64,000 bases of DNA from CBDDKW01 sp965230425. GTDB taxonomy: Bacteria > Pseudomonadota > Gammaproteobacteria > UBA1113. The stretch lies in contig CBDDKW010000024.1 in the NCBI GenBank assembly GCA_965230425.1, positions 62,001-126,000 of the forward strand, given 5' to 3'. Within the stretch, counting starts at the first letter, position 1. Every line of letters starts with the position of its first letter. The notes below the pieces were generated by a model. That model saw only the letters and a list, made by a program, of their open reading frames with translations, was not told the origin of the DNA and did not search any database. The position numbers and the translations under genes are program-made. Below are positions 16,829 to 24,880 of the stretch, one piece after another.

Positions 16829-17167
16829 TTACCAACTTGCTTTACGCACACCAGGCACTAAACCTAACATAGCAAGCTTGCGCAGCATATTGCGTGACAA
16901 CTTGAACTTTCTATAAACACCCCGAGGTCTTCCCGTCAAGTAACAACGGTTACGACGTCTTTTAGTAGTCGCATTACGGGGTATACGTTGTAGTAACGTT
17001 TGATACTCATCGATTTGTGAGATTATCTTATCGTGATCTTGATTTTGATCATCTAGCAAAACATACAGGCGTTGTAACTCCTGTTTATAACTATTGTACT
17101 TAGCAATGTATTTGCGGTTTAGCTTTGCACGCTTATTTTCTCTTGCAATAACTGCCTTAGTCGCCAT
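16829..17167 (-). CDS. rpsN: Small ribosomal subunit protein uS14, long zinc-free form
   Basis: 112 residues, about 11 longer than the E. coli protein (101). The extra residues lie in the helical linker (about 30-62, rich in Gln, Asp and Leu). The C-terminal half (RRRNRCYLTGRPRGVYRKF, ending VPGVRKASW) is normal. The CxxC pairs of zinc-binding S14 are absent, so this is the C-minus type. Its ATG overlaps the rplE stop by one base. The insertion may be lineage-specific. Confidence 0.97.
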   Translation of the reverse strand: MATKAVIARENKRAKLNRKYIAKYNSYKQELQRLYVLLDDQNQDHDKIISQIDEYQTLLQRIPRNATTKRRRNRCYLTGRPRGVYRKFKLSRNMLRKLAMLGLVPGVRKASW

Positions 17168-17721
17168 TAGTTTTGCCTCTCCATATCTTTAAAGGGGAAG
17201 TTGAACGCGGCTAATAGAGCACGCCCTTCCTCATCTGTCTTTGCTGTAGTGGTGATAGTAATATCTAAACCACGAATTTTATCAATTTTATCGAAATCAA
17301 TTTCGGGAAATACTATTTGCTCATGGATACCCATACTGTAGTTACCACGACCATCGAAGGATTTAGGATTTAAACCTCGGAAGTCACGTATACGAGGGAT
17401 AGCAATGTGTACAAGTCTTTCTAAGAATTCGTACATACGCTCACCACGCAAGGTTACCTTGCAACCAATTGGCCAGCCTTCACGGATTTTGAAACCAGCA
17501 ATAGACTTACGTGCTTTTGTTACAAGCGCTTTTTGTCCTGCTATTTGAGTCAGGTTATCCACCGCCGCTGTTAAGATCTTCTTATCAGAGACAGCCTCAC
17601 CTACTCCCATGTTTAGAGTAATTTTAGTAATCTTTGGCACCTGCATAACAGAAGTATATTGAAACTTCTCAAACAGTGTTTTGACTATACTATCTTTATA
17701 TTGCGTAAGTAAATTAGCCAT
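17167..17721 (-). CDS. rplE: Large ribosomal subunit protein uL5
   Basis: 184 residues (E. coli 179). Binds 5S rRNA and contacts the P-site tRNA. Segments VPKITKITLNMGVGEA, KARKSIAGFKIREGWPIGCK, RDFRGLNPKSFDGRGNYSMG and ITTTAKTDEEGRALL are typical. One-base overlap with rpsN and a 17-base gap after rplX. Confidence 0.98.
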   Translation of the reverse strand: MANLLTQYKDSIVKTLFEKFQYTSVMQVPKITKITLNMGVGEAVSDKKILTAAVDNLTQIAGQKALVTKARKSIAGFKIREGWPIGCKVTLRGERMYEFLERLVHIAIPRIRDFRGLNPKSFDGRGNYSMGIHEQIVFPEIDFDKIDKIRGLDITITTTAKTDEEGRALLAAFNFPFKDMERQN

Positions 17722-17738
17722 TATATTTCCTATTAAAC

Positions 17739-18077
17739 TTAAATATCGATCACTTCATCATTTGACTTGAAGTATCTGACTTTTGTGCCATCTTCTAAGA
17801 ATTTGATGCCAACACGATCAGCTTTTTTGGTCATTGGGTTCCAGAGCGCTATATTCGATAGATCGATGAATGATTCGCGTTTCACTATACCACCTTGCTC
17901 GCCCTTGTTAGGGTTAGGTCTCACATGCTTGGATACAAGATTGATACCTTCCACCAACGCCCTCATGCGTTTATCACGACTTTTTTTATGCACAGCCAGT
18001 TTTTGCACTATGCCACGCTTGCCTTTGTCTCTTCCAGCGATGACAATAACTTCATCACCTTGTCTTATTTTATTCAT
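17739..18077 (-). CDS. rplX: Large ribosomal subunit protein uL24
   Basis: 112 residues (E. coli 104). One of the two assembly-initiator proteins of the 50S subunit. An N-terminal KOW motif (DEVIVIAGRDKGKRGIVQKL) and GINLVSKHVRPNPNKGEQGG identify it. 21 bases after rplN. Confidence 0.97.
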   Translation of the reverse strand: MNKIRQGDEVIVIAGRDKGKRGIVQKLAVHKKSRDKRMRALVEGINLVSKHVRPNPNKGEQGGIVKRESFIDLSNIALWNPMTKKADRVGIKFLEDGTKVRYFKSNDEVIDI

Positions 18078-18098
18078 TACTGCCTCTCACTATCTCTA

Positions 18099-18458
18099 TT
18101 AAAGCACTTCAGGTGCAAGCGAAATTATCTTCATAAACATAGCACTACGTAACTCTCGAGTTACTGGGCCAAAAATACGTGTACCTAATGGCTGATGCTG
18201 GTTATTCAAGATAACCACAGCATTACGGTCAAAACGCACTATGGAGCCATCAGGACGGCGAACGCCCTTTTTTGTGCGTACGATCACAGCAAAAAGTACA
18301 TCACCTTTCTTCACCTTACCGCGGGGTATGGCTTCTTTTACTGTCACCTTGATGATCTGACCAATGTTTGCATAGCGTCCTTTTAGTACTTTAATGCACT
18401 GTACTCGTCGTGCACCGCTATTGTCTGCTACATCCAGCATTGACTGCATTTGTATCAT
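18099..18458 (-). CDS. rplN: Large ribosomal subunit protein uL14
   Basis: 119 residues (E. coli 123). Beta-barrel protein at the subunit interface, also the binding site of the silencing factor RsfS. MIQMQSMLDVADNSGARRVQ at the start and KKGDVLFAVIVRTKKGVRRP, FDRNAVVILNNQHQPLGTRI, GPVTRELRS further on. First gene of the spc operon, preceded by a 103-base leader with its own candidate promoter. Confidence 0.98.
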   Translation of the reverse strand: MIQMQSMLDVADNSGARRVQCIKVLKGRYANIGQIIKVTVKEAIPRGKVKKGDVLFAVIVRTKKGVRRPDGSIVRFDRNAVVILNNQHQPLGTRIFGPVTRELRSAMFMKIISLAPEVL

Positions 18459-18510
18459 TGTGATACTCCAAAAATCTTAAAAATATTTGCTACCAGCGCA
18501 AAGGGGCGCA

Positions 18511-18550
18511 AGTATACCACTGTTAGACCACCTAGAAAAGCCCTTCTAGG
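18511..18550 (-). promoter_or_regulatory. S10/spc border: hairpin followed by extended -10 promoter
   Basis: In the only sizeable gap of the middle ribosomal cluster, on the minus strand, a hairpin (CCTAGA...TCTAGG, 18531-18550) is followed by TGGTATACT (18511-18519), a textbook extended -10 box. It lies exactly between rpsQ, last gene of the classical S10 operon, and rplN, first of spc. The hairpin may attenuate S10 transcription and the promoter feed spc. The -35 match is poor, as allowed for extended -10 promoters. Confidence 0.5.
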
Positions 18551-18561
18551 GTAGTTCTTGT

Positions 18562-18825
18562 TTATTTAGCCTTATCAAGGATATCTTGCAACATCCAGGT
18601 TTTCTTCTTAGAAATGGGGCGATGTTCTGCAATTTTCACCGTATCACCAATTCTGCACTGATTTTCAGCATCATGTGCATGAAATTTGTTACTACGCTTA
18701 ATATATTTCTTATATAGTTTATGGGGGACACGACGTACGACTTCTACGACGATGGTTTTATCCATTTTGTCGCTGACTACTGTACCTATGAGGGTCCTCT
18801 TGCGGCTTGTTTGTTGTTCACTCAT
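18562..18825 (-). CDS. rpsQ: Small ribosomal subunit protein uS17
   Basis: 87 residues (E. coli 84). OB-fold 16S rRNA binder. RTLIGTVVSDKMDKTIVVEV, the tract KLYKKYIKRSNKFHAHD and IAEHRPISKKKTW are typical. It overlaps the rpmC stop by one base and ends the S10 operon. Confidence 0.97.
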   Translation of the reverse strand: MSEQQTSRKRTLIGTVVSDKMDKTIVVEVVRRVPHKLYKKYIKRSNKFHAHDAENQCRIGDTVKIAEHRPISKKKTWMLQDILDKAK

Positions 18826-19028
18826 CAGGCATTACCTTCTTGTTTAGCTTGTTCAGTCAATATAGTTTTAATACGAGCAATATCATTACGAACACGTCCG
18901 AATAAGTGTGGTTTTACCTGCTGGCCACTACCCTGCTGCATTCTTAAGTTGAACTGCTCTTTTAGCAATGCCTGCAACTCTTCGTTTAATTCGCTGGTGC
19001 TTTTTTGTCTTAATTCACTTGCTTTCAT
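18825..19028 (-). CDS. rpmC: Large ribosomal subunit protein uL29
   Basis: 67 residues from the ATG at 19028, which overlaps the rplP TGA as TGATG; a GTG one codon earlier is also possible. Two-helix hairpin at the tunnel exit, a docking site for trigger factor and SRP. KASELRQKSTSELNEELQAL and LKEQFNLRMQQGSGQ, then VRNDIARIKTIL are typical. Confidence 0.96.
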   Translation of the reverse strand: MKASELRQKSTSELNEELQALLKEQFNLRMQQGSGQQVKPHLFGRVRNDIARIKTILTEQAKQEGNA

Positions 19029-19438
19029 CACATTATCGTCTCTTTTTCGAATATAGTTTTTACTGGAAGCTTAGCTGCGGCTAAACGAAATGCTTCACGT
19101 GCTAGCTCTTCAGATACACCTTCCATCTCAAACATCATACGACCTGGTTGGACCAAAGCCACCCAATACTCAATACTCCCTTTACCTTTACCTTGACGTA
19201 CTTCCAAAGGTTTTTTGGTAATGGGCTTATCTGGAAATATTCTGATCCAGATTTTACCGCCACGCTTAATATGACGTGTCATTGCTTGGCGTGCTGCCTC
19301 GATTTGGCGTGCGGTAACCCGACCGCGGGTCACTGCTTTCAAGCCAAAAGTCCCGAAGCTTACTTTATTTCCGCGAGTGGCTAAACCACGATTACGACCT
19401 TTATGTCGTTTACGGATATTTCGTTTTGGTTGCATCAT
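19028..19438 (-). CDS. rplP: Large ribosomal subunit protein uL16
   Basis: 136 residues, the E. coli length. Organises the A-site tRNA elbow and peptidyl transferase region. QPKRNIRKRHKGRNRG, SFGTFGLKAVTRGRVTARQI, RIFPDKPITKKPLEVRQGKG and the conserved Arg in VALVQPGRMMFEMEG are present. One-base overlap with rpmC. Confidence 0.98.
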   Translation of the reverse strand: MMQPKRNIRKRHKGRNRGLATRGNKVSFGTFGLKAVTRGRVTARQIEAARQAMTRHIKRGGKIWIRIFPDKPITKKPLEVRQGKGKGSIEYWVALVQPGRMMFEMEGVSEELAREAFRLAAAKLPVKTIFEKETIM

Positions 19439-19457
19439 GACTGGTTATTCTCCTCGA

Positions 19458-20132
19458 TTAGGCTGCAGCGGTTTCGCTAGCCTCGGCTTTTTGCTGCTTG
19501 TTTGATTGAGCAAACTTTTCGCCTTTAAAAATCCACACTTTTACGCCGATAACACCATAGGTTGTGTGCGCATCAGCCGTACCATAATCTATATCAGCGC
19601 GTAATGTATGTAAGGGCACTCGGCCTTCACGATACCATTCGCTTCGTGCAATCTCAGCACCACCCAAACGGCCGCCGACACAAATTTTCACACCAATAGC
19701 GCCCGCTCTAAGTGCGCTTGACACAGCACGTTTCATTGCTCGTCTAAACATCACACGTTGCTCTAATTGTTTAGCAACAGTCATTGCGACTAAGGTGGCA
19801 TCTGTTTCTGGTTTACGAACTTCATCAATCTTTAAATGTACAGGTACTTGCATATGTTGTGATATTTTATCGCGTAGTGCTTCCACGCCTTTACCTTTTT
19901 GTCCAATAATCAAGCCAGGTCGAGCCGCATGTATTGTCACTTTTGCATTATTAGCTGTACGTTCAATATCAACACCAGCAATGCCTGCATCTGCTATTTC
20001 ATTAGCAATTAAGTTGCGGACATGGAGGTCTTGATGCAAATTATCGGCATAGTGCTTTTCTGCATACCAAACGGATGACCAATCTTCAACTATACCTAGG
20101 CGAATACCCGTTGGATGAACTTTTTGACCCAT
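19458..20132 (-). CDS. rpsC: Small ribosomal subunit protein uS3
   Basis: 224 residues (E. coli 233). Lines the mRNA entry channel with helicase function. An N-terminal KH type II domain has PGLIIGQKGKGVEALRDK, and the C-terminal domain has IGVKICVGGRLGGAEIARSE and GVIGVKVWIFKGE. The Ala/Glu-rich tail is slightly shortened. 13 bases after rplV, 19 before rplP. Confidence 0.98.
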   Translation of the reverse strand: MGQKVHPTGIRLGIVEDWSSVWYAEKHYADNLHQDLHVRNLIANEIADAGIAGVDIERTANNAKVTIHAARPGLIIGQKGKGVEALRDKISQHMQVPVHLKIDEVRKPETDATLVAMTVAKQLEQRVMFRRAMKRAVSSALRAGAIGVKICVGGRLGGAEIARSEWYREGRVPLHTLRADIDYGTADAHTTYGVIGVKVWIFKGEKFAQSNKQQKAEASETAAA

Positions 20133-20145
20133 TATTTATTTACTC

Positions 20146-20478
20146 CTAGCTATCAGATAGCACAATTGTTATATGACTTGTACGCTTGAAGATGCGATCT
20201 GCTCTTCCTTTTGCGCGTGGGCGAATACGTTTCATTGTTGGTCCCTCGTCCACATAGACTTTGGCAACTCGTAATTCATCGATATCAGCGCCTTCATTGT
20301 GTTCCGCATTAGCAATAGCCGAATCTAATAGTTTCTTCATCAACTTTGCTGCTTTTTTCAAACTAAATGCTAAGCATTCAGACGCACTGTCAACGGGCAA
20401 ACCACGGATCTGATCTGCTACCAATCTGACTTTTCTTGCAGATATTCTTGCGTGACGTAATTTTGCGCCTACTTCCAT
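20146..20478 (-). CDS. rplV: Large ribosomal subunit protein uL22
   Basis: 110 residues, the E. coli length. Its long beta-hairpin lines the exit tunnel. ARISARKVRLVADQIRG, ANAEHNEGADIDELRVAKVY and the hairpin KRIRPRAKGRADRIFKRTSH are intact, with no sign of the hairpin changes known from macrolide resistance. 28 bases after rpsS. Confidence 0.97.
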   Translation of the reverse strand: MEVGAKLRHARISARKVRLVADQIRGLPVDSASECLAFSLKKAAKLMKKLLDSAIANAEHNEGADIDELRVAKVYVDEGPTMKRIRPRAKGRADRIFKRTSHITIVLSDS

Positions 20479-20506
20479 CTTTCTATTACCTCTTGCCGAA
20501 AATTAT

Positions 20507-20779
20507 TTACTTACTCTTACGATCACCTGAGTGCATCTTAAATAGACGCGTTGGTGCAAATTCACCTAACTTATGGCCTACCATGTTTTCTGTAACATAA
20601 ACTGGCACGAAAACACGACCGTTATGTACAGCAATAGTTAAACCTACCATTTCAGGAATGATCATTGACCCTCTCGACCAAGTTTTGATGGGTCGTTTGT
20701 CATTATTACTCACTGCTGCTAATACTTTTTTCAGCAGCTTATAAAATACGTATGGACCTTTCTTTAGTGAACGTGGCAC
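20507..20779 (-). CDS. rpsS: Small ribosomal subunit protein uS19
   Basis: 90 residues (E. coli 92). 30S head protein that forms a complex with S13. MPRSLKKGPYV, the IKTWSRGSMIIPEMVGLTIA stretch and MVGHKLGEFAPTRLFKMHSG are typical. 16 bases after rplB. Confidence 0.98.
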   Translation of the reverse strand: MPRSLKKGPYVFYKLLKKVLAAVSNNDKRPIKTWSRGSMIIPEMVGLTIAVHNGRVFVPVYVTENMVGHKLGEFAPTRLFKMHSGDRKSK

Positions 20780-20795
20780 TCTACTATCCTCTCAA

Positions 20796-21623
<828 letters not shown>

Positions 21624-21632
21624 TGTTTCACC

Positions 21633-21935
21633 TTACTCTTTGTTTGTGCCAGTAAAATCAATGTCATGACCTTCGGATAAACATACATAAGCTTTTTTCC
21701 AGCCTTTGCGTGTACCAAGACGATGCCCGGTTCTTTTTATCTTTGGCTTAACATTACTGATTTGCACAGCATCTACTTTTACATTAAACAGCATTTCAAC
21801 TGCTTGTCTGATTTCTATTTTGTTGGCATCTGGCACGACTTTAAAAACAAACTGGCGGTTCTTATCCGCAACAATGGTTGCCTTCTCAGAAACATGTGGC
21901 GCTAACAATACTTTCATTAAACGTTCTTTATTCAC
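21633..21935 (-). CDS. rplW: Large ribosomal subunit protein uL23
   Basis: 100 residues, the E. coli length. Tunnel-exit protein and main docking site for trigger factor and SRP. LLAPHVSEKATIVADKNRQF and IRQAVEMLFNVKVDAVQ, then RLGTRKGWKKAYVCL are typical. Four-base overlap with rplD. Confidence 0.98.
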   Translation of the reverse strand: MNKERLMKVLLAPHVSEKATIVADKNRQFVFKVVPDANKIEIRQAVEMLFNVKVDAVQISNVKPKIKRTGHRLGTRKGWKKAYVCLSEGHDIDFTGTNKE

Positions 21936-22552
21936 GCTAATCTCTCCTCTAGCTGCTTAAGCGCTTCTGAGGTTATCAAGACTTTGGCATATCCTACTAA
22001 ACATAGTGGATTAGCTTCTCTTGGCGTAACCACACCGACTAAGGGAATGTTGTTCGCAGCTAACATTAATGTTTCATCATAATCATGAGTAATGATGAGC
22101 ACATCGGTTAAATCCAGTGCATTTAGCTTTTGCACTAATAATTTTGTTTTAGGCGCCTCTACGGTGAATTCATTCACAATCACAAGACGATCTTGGCGTA
22201 CTAGCTCAGATAAAATTGAGCGTAGGCCAGCTTTGTACATTTTTTTGTTAAGCTTTTGACTGTAGTCACGATTATCCGCAGCAAATGCTCTACCACCGCC
22301 TCGCCAGATTGGTCCGCGAGTAGTACCAGCACGTGCTCTACCTGTACCTTTTTGGCGCCATGGCTTTTTGCCGCCACCACTGACTGCAGCACGGTTTTTC
22401 TGTCTATGGCTACCTTGGCGCATGCCAGCTTGGTAGGTAGTTACCAATTGATGAACTAAGCCTTCATTGTATTCACGTTCAAAAATAATATCTGAAACAG
22501 TGACTTTACCATCAGCTTTGTTTGTTTGTTGATTAATGAGCTGAAGTTCCAT
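21932..22552 (-). CDS. rplD: Large ribosomal subunit protein uL4
   Basis: 206 residues (E. coli 201). Its extended loop lines the exit tunnel; in E. coli it also represses the S10 operon. YQAGMRQGSHRQKNRAAVSG, KKPWRQKGTGRARAGTTRGP and WRGGGRAFA are the loop residues; the KPWRQKGTGRAR macrolide-sensitive stretch is unaltered. Overlaps rplC by one base and rplW by four. Confidence 0.98.
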   Translation of the reverse strand: MELQLINQQTNKADGKVTVSDIIFEREYNEGLVHQLVTTYQAGMRQGSHRQKNRAAVSGGGKKPWRQKGTGRARAGTTRGPIWRGGGRAFAADNRDYSQKLNKKMYKAGLRSILSELVRQDRLVIVNEFTVEAPKTKLLVQKLNALDLTDVLIITHDYDETLMLAANNIPLVGVVTPREANPLCLVGYAKVLITSEALKQLEERLA

Positions 22553-23253
22553 TATGCTTTCTCCTCTTCAGCAGATTTCACAGCAGGTTTTATGATGACA
22601 TCTGAACCTGGCGCTCCTGGCACAGCACCTCTGACCAAAATTAACTTACGCTCAGCATCAACACGGACAATTCGTTGGTTTTGTACAGTTTTGCGTACAT
22701 TACCCATCTGACCTGCCATTTTCTTACCTTTGAAAACCTTACCAGGGCTTTGGTTTTGACCGATAGAGCCTGCTGCACGGTGCGCCAAGGAGTTACCATG
22801 AGTTGCATCTTGCATCGAAAAGTTGTGACGCTTAATAACACCGGCAAAACCTTTACCTTTAGATGTCCCGACAACGTCTACGACTTGACCTTCGTCGAAA
22901 ATCTCAACTGTGATCCCAGCACCAGGTACTATTTCATGATGATTAGCCTCTGCTGCGTCAGATACACGAAATTCCCACATACCGCGTCCTGCTTCGGTAT
23001 TTGCCTTCGCAAAATGACCCGCCATTGGTTTAGTCACGCGGCTAGCACGACGAGTGCCTGTAGTGACTTGCACTGCATTATAGCCATCAGTTTCTTTCGT
23101 CTTGATTTGGGTGACGCGGTTATCGTCGCAGTGGATCACTGTCACAGGTATTGAAACACCTTCGTCAGTGAACACTTGAGTCATACCAATTTTTTGGCCA
23201 ACCAAGCCTAACTTATTTGTTTTTGCAATATCATTTGCTGTTGCTTCAGACAT
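22552..23253 (-). CDS. rplC: Large ribosomal subunit protein uL3, N-terminally extended
   Basis: 233 residues from the ATG at 23253 (GAGG upstream), about 24 longer than E. coli's 209. The first 15 residues (MSEATANDIAKTNKL) precede the usual start LGLVGQKIGMTQVF, and the C-terminus carries a short extra tail. Core motifs KGKGFAGVIKRHNF, THGNSLAHRAAGSIGQNQSP and KGKKMAGQMGN are normal, including the Gln that is methylated in many bacteria. It initiates 50S assembly with L24. Confidence 0.96.
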   Translation of the reverse strand: MSEATANDIAKTNKLGLVGQKIGMTQVFTDEGVSIPVTVIHCDDNRVTQIKTKETDGYNAVQVTTGTRRASRVTKPMAGHFAKANTEAGRGMWEFRVSDAAEANHHEIVPGAGITVEIFDEGQVVDVVGTSKGKGFAGVIKRHNFSMQDATHGNSLAHRAAGSIGQNQSPGKVFKGKKMAGQMGNVRKTVQNQRIVRVDAERKLILVRGAVPGAPGSDVIIKPAVKSAEEEKA

Positions 23254-23356
23254 CTTATTTAACCTCGTACGCTCCGCATTCATGCTTAGCGTGTTACATT
23301 TTTATGAAATCATTTGATTTAGCTCGTTGACACGAACATCCTCATCAGTGCCAATA

Positions 23357-23680
23357 TTAATCAACACTATCAATACTGATTTGTACATCAACACCTGCTG
23401 CTAAATCTAACTTCATCAATGCATCCATTGTCTTATCAGTTGGATCTAGTATATCTAGTAGACGTTTATGTGTTCTGATTTCATACTGATCACGCGCATC
23501 TTTATTGACGTGTGGTGAAATCAAAATTGTGAATCGCTCGAAGCGAGTCGGTAAAGGAATTGGCCCTTTTAGCTGAGCACCTGTTCGCCTTACTGTCTCT
23601 ACGATTTCTTTTGCAGAAACTTCGATCAAGCGATGATCAAATGACTTTAACCGTATACGTATTCTTTGTCGTTTATCCAT
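23357..23680 (-). CDS. rpsJ: Small ribosomal subunit protein uS10 (NusE)
   Basis: 107 residues (E. coli 103). 30S head protein that also works as NusE, linking NusG-bound RNA polymerase to the ribosome. RQRIRIRLKSFDHRLIE, GPIPLPTRFERFTILISPHV and the loop RDQYEIRTHKRLLDI are typical. First gene of the S10 operon, but only 5 bases after tufA, so str read-through is likely. A 103-base gap separates it from rplC. Confidence 0.98.
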   Translation of the reverse strand: MDKRQRIRIRLKSFDHRLIEVSAKEIVETVRRTGAQLKGPIPLPTRFERFTILISPHVNKDARDQYEIRTHKRLLDILDPTDKTMDALMKLDLAAGVDVQISIDSVD

Positions 23681-23685
23681 TATTC

Positions 23686-24861
23686 TTACTCAATTATCTT
23701 AGCAACTACACCAGCACCTACTGTTCGACCACCCTCGCGGATAGCAAAACGTAAGCCTTCTTCCATCGCAATCGGTGCAATCAGGTTAATTACCATCTTG
23801 ATGTTGTCTCCTGGCATCACCATTTCTACACCATCTGGAAGCTTGACTTCTCCGGTCACGTCTGTGGTGCGGAAGTAAAATTGTGGCTTATAACCTTTGA
23901 AGAAAGGTGTGTGACGACCACCTTCATCTTTCGTCAATACATATACTTCTGACTCAAAGTGAGTGTGGGGAGTGATTGACCCTGGTGCCGCCAATACTTG
24001 GCCTCGCTCCACTTCTTCTCGCTTCGTTCCACGCAGTAATACACCAACGTTATCGCCCGCACGTCCCTCATCAAGTAACTTACGGAACATCTCTACACCT
24101 GTACAGGTCGTCTTCGTCGTCTCTTTGATACCGACAATCTCTATCTCTTCACCTACTTTCACGATGCCACGCTCTACTCGACCCGTCACAACTGTTCCTC
24201 GGCCTGAAATTGAGAATACATCTTCAATCGGTAACAAAAATGGCTTGTCGATTTGACGCTCTGGCTCCGGAATATAAGAGTCCATGTGCTCTACTAATTT
24301 TTGGATAGCAGGGATACCAATGTCACTTTCGTCGCCTTCCAACGCTTTCAACGCTGAACCAACAACTAACGGAGTATCATCTCCTGGAAAGTCATATTGA
24401 CTTAATAAATCACGTACTTCCATTTCTACTAATTCTAATAACTCTGCATCATCTACCATGTCTGCTTTGTTTAAGAATACAACAATATAAGGAACACCTA
24501 CTTGGCGTGCTAACAGTATGTGCTCACGGGTCTGTGGCATTGGACCATCCGCTGCCGATACAACTAATATCGCTCCATCCATCTGCGCTGCACCCGTAAT
24601 CATGTTCTTCACATAATCCGCGTGTCCTGGGCAGTCTACGTGCGCGTAGTGTCGACCTTCTGACTCGTACTCTACGTGCGCTGTCGCAATCGTGATACCA
24701 CGTTCTCTTTCTTCTGGCGCCTTATCGATATCCTCATAAGCCGTGAAATCACCAAATACCTTCGTTAACGCCGCGGTTAATGTGGTTTTACCATGGTCTA
24801 CGTGCCCGATAGTACCCACGTTTACGTGCGGTTTATTTCGTTCAAATTTTTCCTTTGACAC
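23686..24861 (-). CDS. tufA: Elongation factor Tu, copy A
   Basis: 391 residues. GTPase that delivers aminoacyl-tRNA to the A site. G1 GHVDHGKT, G3 DCPGHADYVKNMITGAAQMD, G4 NKADM, then beta-barrel domains 2 and 3. The protein is identical to the one encoded at 40489-41664, and the DNA differs at only a small number of mostly synonymous sites, evidence of ongoing gene conversion. It ends the rpsL-rpsG-fusA-tuf str operon and runs on to rpsJ. Confidence 0.99.
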   Translation of the reverse strand: MSKEKFERNKPHVNVGTIGHVDHGKTTLTAALTKVFGDFTAYEDIDKAPEERERGITIATAHVEYESEGRHYAHVDCPGHADYVKNMITGAAQMDGAILVVSAADGPMPQTREHILLARQVGVPYIVVFLNKADMVDDAELLELVEMEVRDLLSQYDFPGDDTPLVVGSALKALEGDESDIGIPAIQKLVEHMDSYIPEPERQIDKPFLLPIEDVFSISGRGTVVTGRVERGIVKVGEEIEIVGIKETTKTTCTGVEMFRKLLDEGRAGDNVGVLLRGTKREEVERGQVLAAPGSITPHTHFESEVYVLTKDEGGRHTPFFKGYKPQFYFRTTDVTGEVKLPDGVEMVMPGDNIKMVINLIAPIAMEEGLRFAIREGGRTVGAGVVAKIIE

Positions 24862-24880
24862 TGCCTTATACCTCTTCTAT

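Noticed and set aside
23686..24861. Assembly duplication artefact between the two tuf loci
   Set aside because: The flanks differ completely (rpsJ/fusA versus tRNAs), both contexts are classical, and scattered base differences exist between the copies.
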